23,368 nt of DNA, from assembly GCA_043762265.1 (NCBI GenBank), contig JAYUMV010000172.1, positions 1 through 23,368 of the forward strand, written 5' to 3'. The position numbers and the translations under genes are program-made. The notes beneath the pieces are model-generated. The model worked only from the letters and a program-made list of their open reading frames with translations, did no database searches and had not been told where the DNA came from. Positions 14,645-21,761 of this stretch are shown piece after piece (the stretch's first letter is position 1; every line of letters starts with the position of its first letter). The stretch comes from JANXLO01 sp043762265 (GTDB lineage: Bacteria; Armatimonadota; Chthonomonadetes; Chthonomonadales; Chthonomonadaceae).

Positions 14645-17119
14645 ATGGTCAAGGTACCGCGTACGCGTCGAGCGACCGCACTGCCACCGCCCAATCGCCG
14701 CACACAGGACATCTGTGGTCTGACGCTCTTTTTTCTGGGCGCCGCTGGCCTGCTCTGCCTCTGCTGGAACCAGCCCGGTCTGCTTCCCGCGCAGGTGGAT
14801 GCCCTGCTGCGTCTGCTCGCCGGCTCCGGATCCTATGCGATTCCTATCCTGATGATGTTCGCCGGGGCGATGTTCCTGCTCGGCTACGAACGCCTCAACG
14901 TCACCCATTCCTCCTACGGTTCGCTGCTGCTGTTCGTCGTCTTCGTTACCGGGCGGCATTTGATGCTCGCCCCCGATCCTGGCCACTGGGACAGCGAAAC
15001 GGTGCGCATGGCAGGAGGCGTGATCGGCTGGCTCTTCGGCGCACCGCTCTTTGCGCTGGTCGGCAAGGTCATCAGTTCCCTCTTCCTGGTAATGGTCGCG
15101 ATTGTCGCCGTGATTCTTTTGGTAGACCAACCCTTCATCGAGATCGTGCGGCGGCTGCAGGCGCGGGGACGCGATGGGGCCTCTGTGCTCCAGCGTTACG
15201 GCCTGATTCCGACGCGTGAGCGCGAGGCCGCCCTGGCGGCAGGCCAGCGCAGTGGACGCGCCGTCTCACGGCTCCTGCCTGTGCCCAGCGAACCGACCGA
15301 CGATCGCGCCGAGCGTGCGGCCCGTGTCGTAGAACGCGCCCTGGCTCCGTCGAAACCTTCGCGACAGACCGAACTCGACCTGCCTGATCCCGAGTCCGAG
15401 ACTATCGATCCGGACGAGGCCACTACCTCCAACAAGCTGTTCCGTATGTTTGCCCTGACCCGCAACTGGCGCAATAGCCAGGGCGAGATCGATCAGGACG
15501 AGGAGGAGACCCCTCCCGAGCCGTACGAGTCCCCTGTTCCGGTCGAAGCGCCTGTGGCGAAAGCTGCCCCCGCAAAGCGACCCGCAAAGGCCGCGCCTGT
15601 GCTGGAACCCGAGCCTGTCGTCTCCTTGGCACCCCCTGTTCCCGCGCCCAGGTTCGTACTTCCCCCGCTGACGCTGTTGAAAGAGTCGCCGGTCGCGGTC
15701 TCGAAGCGCTCGCAATCGGAACTTGCCGATCGCGTGCAGACGATCGAACGTACCCTCGAACAGTTTAATATCGGCGCGAACGTGGTCGAAGTCGCGAGCG
15801 GACCGAGCGTGACACGCTATGAGATCCAGCTTGCGCCGGGCATCAAAGTCAGCAAGATCGTCAGCCTCGCCGACAACCTGGCGATGAGTCTTGCCGCCAT
15901 CGATGTCCGCGTTGAAGCGCCTATTCCCGGTAAATCCGCCATCGGGCTGGAAGTGCCCAACGTGACGCCGGTCATGGTCAGCCTGCGCGAATGTCTGGAT
16001 CAGGACGAGTTCAAAAACGCCTCCTCCAAGCTGACCGTCGCGCTCGGCAAGGATGTCGCCGGACAGTACCGCTACGCTGATCTGACCCGCATGCCGCACC
16101 TTTTGATCGGTGGCTCGACCAACAGCGGCAAGTCGGTCTGTCTGAACGTTTTGATCGCCAGCCTGGTCTATCGCAATACCCCGCGCGACGTTCAGATGCT
16201 GATGATCGATCCGAAGCGCGTCGAACTCAGTCTCTGGAAAGACATTCCGCACCTGATGCACCCGGTCGTGACCGATGTGAAGCAGGCGTCAGGGGTCTTC
16301 CGCGCCGCCCTGAAAGAGATGGACCGCCGCTACGATCTGTTTGCTGCCATCGGCACCCGCAACATCGACGGCTACAATGCGAAAATGGGCGAAGACGACT
16401 GCCTGCCCTATCTCGTGCTGATCGTTGACGAACTGGCGGACCTGATGATGCAGCAGGGGCCAGAGATCGAGACCAGTATCTGCCGTCTCGCCCAACTGGC
16501 GCGCGCGACCGGCATCCATCTCGTTATCGCCACACAGCGCCCTTCGGTGGACATCATCACCGGTACGATCAAAGCCAATATCTCCTCACGTATCGCGTTC
16601 GCGGTCGCCTCGCAGGTAGACAGCCGAACGATCCTGGACATGACCGGTGCAGATCGCCTGATCGGGCGCGGCGATATGCTGTTCATGCCCATCGATGCTG
16701 CCAAACCGGTCCGCATTCAGGGCTGCTATCTCAGCGAGACAGAGACCAACGCCCTCGTCGATTACCTGAAAGAGCAGAGCAAACCCAACTATACCATTCT
16801 GGTTCCGGAAACCACCTCCAGCTCCCACAGTTCCGGTAGTGGGGAAGCTCCAGAAGATGTGGATGATGCCTTCTTCGAGCAGGCCGTCCGTCTTGTCGTC
16901 AACAACGGCCAGGCTTCGACTTCGATGCTGCAACGCCGTTTCCGCATCGGCTACACACGCGCCGCACGCATTGTGGAGATGATGGAGGAGAAGGGCATTG
17001 TCGGCCCTCTCAATGGCGCCAAGCCGCGCGAACTCCTCGTTAGCAAAGATCAAGTCGAACAGATGTTCCGGCCTGGCGGCGCAATCCCCAGCGTCGAAGC
17101 CTATCAAGACGACGAATAA
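14645..17119 (+). CDS. ftsK: DNA translocase FtsK/SpoIIIE
   Basis: The product is 824 residues, typical for the family. ATG 14645 has GGAGGG 9 nt upstream; the TTG at 14624 lies inside the promoter. Four N-terminal TM segments (about 20-165) anchor it at the septum. A Pro/Ala/Glu-rich linker (about 200-345) follows, then the motor: alpha domain (about 350-460), Walker A GGSTNSGKS (489-497, Lys496) and Walker B VLIVDELADL (Asp595, Glu596). After a linker comes the winged-helix gamma domain (about 745-810; AVRLVVNNGQASTSMLQRRFRIGYTRAARIVEMM), which in this family reads polar KOPS/SRS sequences. It pumps DNA during chromosome segregation and septation. The Walker A core STNSGKS differs from the common ATGSGKS but keeps the essential residues. 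It is transcribed alone between its own promoter and a terminator. Confidence 0.95.
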   Translation: MVKVPRTRRATALPPPNRRTQDICGLTLFFLGAAGLLCLCWNQPGLLPAQVDALLRLLAGSGSYAIPILMMFAGAMFLLGYERLNVTHSSYGSLLLFVVFVTGRHLMLAPDPGHWDSETVRMAGGVIGWLFGAPLFALVGKVISSLFLVMVAIVAVILLVDQPFIEIVRRLQARGRDGASVLQRYGLIPTREREAALAAGQRSGRAVSRLLPVPSEPTDDRAERAARVVERALAPSKPSRQTELDLPDPESETIDPDEATTSNKLFRMFALTRNWRNSQGEIDQDEEETPPEPYESPVPVEAPVAKAAPAKRPAKAAPVLEPEPVVSLAPPVPAPRFVLPPLTLLKESPVAVSKRSQSELADRVQTIERTLEQFNIGANVVEVASGPSVTRYEIQLAPGIKVSKIVSLADNLAMSLAAIDVRVEAPIPGKSAIGLEVPNVTPVMVSLRECLDQDEFKNASSKLTVALGKDVAGQYRYADLTRMPHLLIGGSTNSGKSVCLNVLIASLVYRNTPRDVQMLMIDPKRVELSLWKDIPHLMHPVVTDVKQASGVFRAALKEMDRRYDLFAAIGTRNIDGYNAKMGEDDCLPYLVLIVDELADLMMQQGPEIETSICRLAQLARATGIHLVIATQRPSVDIITGTIKANISSRIAFAVASQVDSRTILDMTGADRLIGRGDMLFMPIDAAKPVRIQGCYLSETETNALVDYLKEQSKPNYTILVPETTSSSHSSGSGEAPEDVDDAFFEQAVRLVVNNGQASTSMLQRRFRIGYTRAARIVEMMEEKGIVGPLNGAKPRELLVSKDQVEQMFRPGGAIPSVEAYQDDE

Positions 17120-17188
17120 CCGTATCCTCGCAAGTTCACCCTAGACCTCCTAACCCTCGCAGGTTCATGGCAGACATCTTATATAAGC

Positions 17189-17217
17189 AAGACCGGAAGC
17201 AAAAAGCTTCCGGTCTT
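17189..17217 (+). terminator. Intrinsic terminator of ftsK
   Basis: A perfect 12-bp stem (17189-17200 with 17206-17217) and an A5 loop lie about 70 nt after the ftsK stop. The stem's 3' arm ends in CTT and runs into TTGAC, a short T run. This is the clearest terminator in the window. Confidence 0.65.
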
Positions 17218-17374
17218 TGACGCTTGTCTCGTCCAGAAGCGAGCGGGTGACGATTATTGCACACCCTCCTGCCGTGGGCAGGAAGAACTGCACCGATGTC
17301 GAAAAGACTCTTGATCTATCTATTTTGCTGGTCCTTAGCTGGTGTTTGTCAAAGTCGTATGCAGGGAGAATCTT

Positions 17375-18589
17375 ATGTCACAAGAGATCAAACCGGAAGC
17401 GGAAATGATCCGCGATATGCTGGCTGTCAAACGTCGCGTCCAGGCGGCCAAAAGCGAGCGCAATCGGCTGGAGCGTGCCCCCGAAAAGCGGCGTAAAGTT
17501 CTGTTCATTCTCGCAGCGATGTCGCTGACGGCGCTATTGGGGCTGATGTACGATGGCGATCAGAATGCGCAAGCCGAAAAGTACGCGGAGATCGCGGCGC
17601 TACTGAAACCGACGGCGCTCTACCGCCCGGCGACCAAAAAGAAGGAGGATGCGGCGCTGCATGAGGTCGTTCTCTCTCAAGACGAAGTATTGACCGGGAA
17701 ATCGGCGGCGGCAAATATCCGATTTCCAGATGAGACCGTCATCAAGATCGGACAGAACGCCGACTTCAAGGTGCTCTATAACACCTACATTCGCACGGAG
17801 GGCGCGCGACGCCGGGGCTTCCTGCTCAGCGTTGGGCGTATCTGGACACGAGTCAGCAAATTTCTCTCCGGCAGTTCCGAATTCAAGATCGAGACACCGA
17901 CGGCCCAGGCTGCTGTACGCGGCACCCGATTCAGCGTCAAAGTCTCCAAAAATGGAGCGACCTATATTTCCGTCTACGAGGGCAAAGTGGATGTGCTGGT
18001 AAAGCGCCTCGGCCCGCCCGCCATCTCCGTGCTTGCTGGCCAGGAGATCACCGTCCCCCCGGATGCGAAGCAGACTCCTGCCGTGCTCGCCATGGGCGCC
18101 TCCGAAACCCAAATTTGGAAGACACAACAGACCGACTCACTGGGCGCGGATGCGGATGTGCTGGCCGAGCCGAAGAATAAATGGCGTCATTCACTCACCA
18201 ATTTCGAAGAGCAGTACATTATGCGCCTCACCGCCCGTATGGCGGAAAAAGTACACTTGAACCATCTTGCCGGACATGCCGCAGATGATCCGGATCGTGC
18301 CGCGTATGCTCGCGCTCTCCATGCGGCCCGCGCACTCCAGGCCGCCATCGCCTCCGCAGACGATGCTACCACCGGCTATCCGTCGGAGGTCGCCCTGGTC
18401 GATCTGAATGGACTGGGCTTGGACGCCGCCGCTGTCGCTTCGATTCTCGACAATATCGACGGAGGTCGTCTGTTGCTCTACGAGAAGACCAGCGACGGCT
18501 TTCGAGCGCAGATCCGGGCCAAATCGCCCAGCGGGGCGCTGATCGAAGTCCGCCAGGACGCGATCAAAACACTCTCAGGCGGCTCTTAG
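17375..18589 (+). CDS. FecR-domain single-pass membrane protein
   Basis: The product is 404 residues. ATG 17375 has GGAG 6 nt upstream, better than the earlier in-frame start at 17342. A basic cytoplasmic N terminus (1-41) precedes one TM helix (about 42-59; VLFILAAMSLTALLGLMY), and the remainder is outside the cytoplasm. The FecR domain (about 98-212) shows DEVLTGKSAAANIRFPD, IETPTAQAAVRGTRFSV and YISVYEGKVDV, the usual VRGTxF plus GxVxV pattern. A helical region of about 170 residues follows, with no motif I know. FecR domains act as envelope sensors or structural domains. Unlike classic FecR there is no sigma-factor partner; instead the stop overlaps the start of a CHASE2 cyclase. FecR plus CHASE2-cyclase gene pairs occur in several phyla, suggesting one signalling unit. 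The 157-nt gap upstream holds a CCTGCC/GGCAGG hairpin (17268-17282) but no convincing promoter. Confidence 0.85.
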   Translation: MSQEIKPEAEMIRDMLAVKRRVQAAKSERNRLERAPEKRRKVLFILAAMSLTALLGLMYDGDQNAQAEKYAEIAALLKPTALYRPATKKKEDAALHEVVLSQDEVLTGKSAAANIRFPDETVIKIGQNADFKVLYNTYIRTEGARRRGFLLSVGRIWTRVSKFLSGSSEFKIETPTAQAAVRGTRFSVKVSKNGATYISVYEGKVDVLVKRLGPPAISVLAGQEITVPPDAKQTPAVLAMGASETQIWKTQQTDSLGADADVLAEPKNKWRHSLTNFEEQYIMRLTARMAEKVHLNHLAGHAADDPDRAAYARALHAARALQAAIASADDATTGYPSEVALVDLNGLGLDAAAVASILDNIDGGRLLLYEKTSDGFRAQIRAKSPSGALIEVRQDAIKTLSGGS

Positions 18590-20529
18590 TGGCCGCACGG
18601 AGTTCGAGGGCAGAGGCAAGGCGCGCCCTGCTTCCAGCGATTATCGCGGCTGTTGCGGCATTCGCGGCCTTTCAGTTCGTCCCTCCGCTGCGCAGTTACG
18701 AGGCGACCGCGCAGGATTTCCGGTTCCGTCTGCCTCACCAACGCCGTCTCGATCCGCGTGTCGTCATCGTTGCGCTCGACCAGCAGACCCTGGACTCCCA
18801 GGGGAGAACGAATCGTACGCATCCCCGCCTCCGCCATGCCCAGCTCCTGCACCGGCTTCAAGCCGCAGGAGCTGCCGTGGTGGGTTTCGATGTACTTTTC
18901 GACCAGCCCGCTGACGATCCTGCCGATGACAACACGTTCGCGCAGGCGATCCGGAGCCACGGCAAGGTCGTGCTCGGCCTCTATCAGCGGGCCAATCGTG
19001 GAGAGACCGTCAGCGAGAGCGAGCGGACGGTCGTGGTGGACCCTGCGGCCCAGGATTGGCTGAACCTCCACGGCCTTCCATTACCGGTACAGACCAACGA
19101 TGTACCGATCAACGCCTACACGCTCGGCCTGCCGACGCCCGTTCTGCGAGAGGCGGCAGCCGCTGTCGGAGCGGTAGACGTGCCTGCGGAGAGCGGAGTC
19201 TATCGCAGTGCACGGCTCTTCACGGAGGACAATCAGGGGCACTGGTGGCCCGGTCTGTCCACCGCCATGTTTGACCAATTCACTTCCCCCAACCCGCCCA
19301 TGCTGAAAGACGCCGGCCCCCTGGCAACGCCGGCGGACGTTCTTCTCGCACAGCAGATGCGTTCCGCTCCCGACAGCACGTTGCGCATCGATTTTGTGGG
19401 GATTCCTGGCACGATTCCGCATCTCTCCTATGGCGATATTTTGGACGACAATCTGCTGCAACGCGTCTCGGTGCGTGGCAAGATCGTTCTGGTAGGCGAA
19501 ACACACGGCACCGCCGACGACAAGCCCAATCCGACCTCCCCGATCGCCAAGGGCGTGGAACTGCATGCCAATCTCCTGAACGGCATGCTTGCGCACCGAT
19601 TTCTCCACACCCTGCCCCGGTATGTGGAGTTGGCCATCGATCTCCTTTTCGCGCTCGCGGCTGGCCTCTGCCTGCTGCGCCTTCGGACGGGATGGGGTGC
19701 GACCGCCGTCGCCGGAATCGCAGGAGGTTATCTGGTTCTGTCTCAGATGCTCTTCAGTGGTCCCGGACTGTTGCTGCCGATCCTGGGTCCGCTGGCCGCA
19801 GGCGCGTTCGCGGCCTGGAGCGGCGTGCAGACCCGCCTGGCCGAAGAGGAGACCGCGCGACGTCGGGTAGAAGCGCACTGGCGCAGTTATGTCGGTCCCG
19901 ACGTGATGGAGGAGATCCTCAACAATCCCGGTCTTGCCGAAGGGCAAGGCATCGAGGTCAATGCGACCATCGTCTTCTCCGATATTCGCGGCTATGCCGG
20001 TCTTGCCGAAAAGCTCGCTCCGGAAGTCGTTTTCCGACAGATCAACGAGCATTTCGACGCCATGGCACAGATCGCCTTCGCCTACGGCGGCACGGTGCTG
20101 GGAGTCACCGGAGATGGCCTGTTGATGGTGTTCGGCTGGCCCAATGCGCATGCCGACCATGTCGATAGAGCCGTGCTCGCGGCGAGAGAGATCGCCGCAG
20201 GCCTGACTCCGCTCAACCAACGCTGGACCGCAGAAGGTCGTCCTGCGATCGACATCGGACTGGGTCTACACTGCGGCGACGTGATCGCAGGCCGGGTCGG
20301 CAGTGAGGAGGGCAGCCAGATGACGGTGATCGGCGATGCGGTCAATATCGCCGCCCGCGTCCAGGATCTGAACAAACCCCTTCAGACCCGCATCCTTATC
20401 ACCGACGAAGTGCGCCGCAAACTGACGGTCACGGTCGCATTCGGCAAATCGGAGCAAGTCACCCTGCGCGGTCGCACCGAAGGCATCCTCGTCCACGAAC
20501 TCCTTCCTGCCACTACGGACGGCCACTGA
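18589..20529 (+). CDS. CHASE2-domain adenylate/guanylate cyclase
   Basis: The product is 646 residues. GTG 18589 overlaps the FecR stop by one base (TAGTG), with a poor SD, so translation is likely coupled. It has an N-terminal TM (about 13-33), an extracytoplasmic CHASE2 sensor (about 35-340; DFRFRL, VVIVALDQQTLDS, VVGFDVLFDQP, GKIVLVGETHGTADD, GVELHANLLNGML), three TM helices (about 345-412) and a class III cyclase domain (about 455-640). Metal-binding Asp465 (FSDIRG) and Asp509 (TGDG) are present, as are Asn586 and Arg590 (VNIAAR), so catalysis is plausible. The base-recognition Lys expected four residues before Asp509 is Gly505 (GTVLGVTGDG), and its partner position is Thr579. Product specificity is therefore uncertain: cAMP, cGMP or low activity. 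It likely turns an envelope signal, with the FecR partner, into a cyclic nucleotide. Confidence 0.9.
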   Translation: MAARSSRAEARRALLPAIIAAVAAFAAFQFVPPLRSYEATAQDFRFRLPHQRRLDPRVVIVALDQQTLDSQGRTNRTHPRLRHAQLLHRLQAAGAAVVGFDVLFDQPADDPADDNTFAQAIRSHGKVVLGLYQRANRGETVSESERTVVVDPAAQDWLNLHGLPLPVQTNDVPINAYTLGLPTPVLREAAAAVGAVDVPAESGVYRSARLFTEDNQGHWWPGLSTAMFDQFTSPNPPMLKDAGPLATPADVLLAQQMRSAPDSTLRIDFVGIPGTIPHLSYGDILDDNLLQRVSVRGKIVLVGETHGTADDKPNPTSPIAKGVELHANLLNGMLAHRFLHTLPRYVELAIDLLFALAAGLCLLRLRTGWGATAVAGIAGGYLVLSQMLFSGPGLLLPILGPLAAGAFAAWSGVQTRLAEEETARRRVEAHWRSYVGPDVMEEILNNPGLAEGQGIEVNATIVFSDIRGYAGLAEKLAPEVVFRQINEHFDAMAQIAFAYGGTVLGVTGDGLLMVFGWPNAHADHVDRAVLAAREIAAGLTPLNQRWTAEGRPAIDIGLGLHCGDVIAGRVGSEEGSQMTVIGDAVNIAARVQDLNKPLQTRILITDEVRRKLTVTVAFGKSEQVTLRGRTEGILVHELLPATTDGH

Positions 20530-20597
20530 TTCCCATGCGATTTTTACCACCCGCTACGCTAGAGGACACAGAGGGCTGGCTTATATGGGAGGTGTCG

Positions 20598-21632
20598 ATG
20601 TCGGCGGAGACGGAGTTTCTGGAAAAGATCGTCGCGCGGGCGCATAGTGCGGATGCGGAGACGCGCAGCGCCGCCTTAAAACAGTTGTTGGAGCTGCCGG
20701 ATGAGGCGCTTCTGCATCTGTTGGAGAATCGTAACCGACACACCGGTGTGCTGGGAAGGAGGCTGGCGCGGCGAATGATAAGCGCCCTTCCCTACTCAGC
20801 GTTCGGGCTGGTGGTTGCCATCGTTCTCAGCAAAGGTGCGGCCACTCATCTACACCTCTTCTGGTTCTTTGCCTGGCTGGTCGTCGCATACGGGGTCACG
20901 CTGTCCATCGCGTGGGCTTCCGGCGTGCGCTCCCTATGGTGGTATGGCCGCGAAGGGAGTGCGCATACCGGCATGGTCCAGAAGCTGCCGTTGCCGCTGG
21001 TGACGCTGTTGGCAGGAAGGACGAATCCCCGCTTTCTTCCCGCACTGTTGTCCGAAATCGCCCTGCATGAGTCTCTGTTCGAGCGGTCCATAGCAGGGAC
21101 GGATCGGGTGCCGCCAATCTTGCCGCTGGCTCCTGCCTTCTCGCCTATCGCGCTCCGCCAACGGGCAGATCCGCATCAGTTTATGCAGTATCGACGTCGC
21201 TATCGGAAGGGAGTCCAGGGGATTCTGACGCGGATCCAAAGGGAGGAGAGGATCGAACTCAATGTGGAGGAGCAGTACGGGTTGTTGCTGCTTCTGCAAC
21301 TCCCGGAGGAAGATGTCCAGGGCACCCTCTGCATATTGGAACGCCTGCCGTGCTGGGGAGACGCTCAGGCGGCTCCGGTTTTGAAGCGTCTGATTCGGGA
21401 AAAACACTGGTATGTCGGCAGCGAACAGGTGGAAGTGGCGGCGCGGCAATGCCTTGCGGAGTTGCAAGCCCGCCTCCACAGCCATCAGCAGGGCAGTACC
21501 TTGCTAAGACCTATCGACGGCACGGATGCGACTACACCGCAGGCGTTGCTGCGCCCCGCCGCCGTGCCACGGGAAAGCGCGCCTGAACAGCTTCTACGCC
21601 CCGAGAATTCTCCGCCACCGAAAGAGCCATGA
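20598..21632 (+). CDS. Two-TM protein with helical-repeat-like soluble regions
   Basis: The product is 344 residues. ATG 20598 with a near-ideal GGGAGG 5 nt upstream decides the start; an upstream in-frame ATG (20535) has no SD. Residues 1-50 look like one HEAT-type helix pair (AETRSAALKQLLELPDEALLHLL). Two TM helices follow (about 61-80 and 86-106). The remaining about 235 residues are mostly helical, with another HEAT-like stretch near 275-310 (DAQAAPVLKRLIREKHW, EVAARQCLAEL). The tail is Pro/Arg-rich with LLRP repeated three times. I cannot assign a function. It follows the CHASE2 cyclase by 68 nt and may share its transcript. The M48 gene after it has its own promoter. Confidence 0.65.
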   Translation: MSAETEFLEKIVARAHSADAETRSAALKQLLELPDEALLHLLENRNRHTGVLGRRLARRMISALPYSAFGLVVAIVLSKGAATHLHLFWFFAWLVVAYGVTLSIAWASGVRSLWWYGREGSAHTGMVQKLPLPLVTLLAGRTNPRFLPALLSEIALHESLFERSIAGTDRVPPILPLAPAFSPIALRQRADPHQFMQYRRRYRKGVQGILTRIQREERIELNVEEQYGLLLLLQLPEEDVQGTLCILERLPCWGDAQAAPVLKRLIREKHWYVGSEQVEVAARQCLAELQARLHSHQQGSTLLRPIDGTDATTPQALLRPAAVPRESAPEQLLRPENSPPPKEP

Positions 21633-21657
21633 CAGAGCCGAGGTTCTGCCCGTGCGG

Positions 21658-21686
21658 TTGACGTTCCGTTCCCTGTCCGCTATAAT
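21658..21686 (+). promoter_or_regulatory. Near-consensus sigma70 promoter for the membrane M48 gene
   Basis: TTGACG (21658-21663), a 17-nt spacer and TATAAT (21681-21686) match the consensus at 11 of 12 positions. The predicted start near 21693 leaves about 12 nt before ATG 21705 of a leader frame and about 65 nt before the main TTG start. Confidence 0.7.
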
Positions 21687-21704
21687 GAGAAAGAAGGACG
21701 CACG

Positions 21705-21761
21705 ATGCGTCTCCCAATACGTCTCTCATTCTGCTCGACTCCTATCGGGATATTCCATTGA
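21705..21761 (+). CDS. Possible 18-residue leader peptide overlapping the M48 start
   Basis: ATG 21705 has a good SD (AAGAAGGA, 6 nt upstream) and reads MRLPIRLSFCSTPIGIFH before the TGA at 21759-21761. That TGA overlaps the TTG start of the next gene (TTGA), the arrangement of translationally coupled genes. Alternatively it is the true N terminus of the peptidase, broken by a frameshift. No homology is claimed. Confidence 0.3.
   Translation: MRLPIRLSFCSTPIGIFH

Noticed and set aside
17217..17496. Small plus-strand frames before the FecR gene, one with a signal-like N terminus (17296)
   Set aside because: No SD, no conserved pattern, and it overlaps the FecR coding start in another frame.
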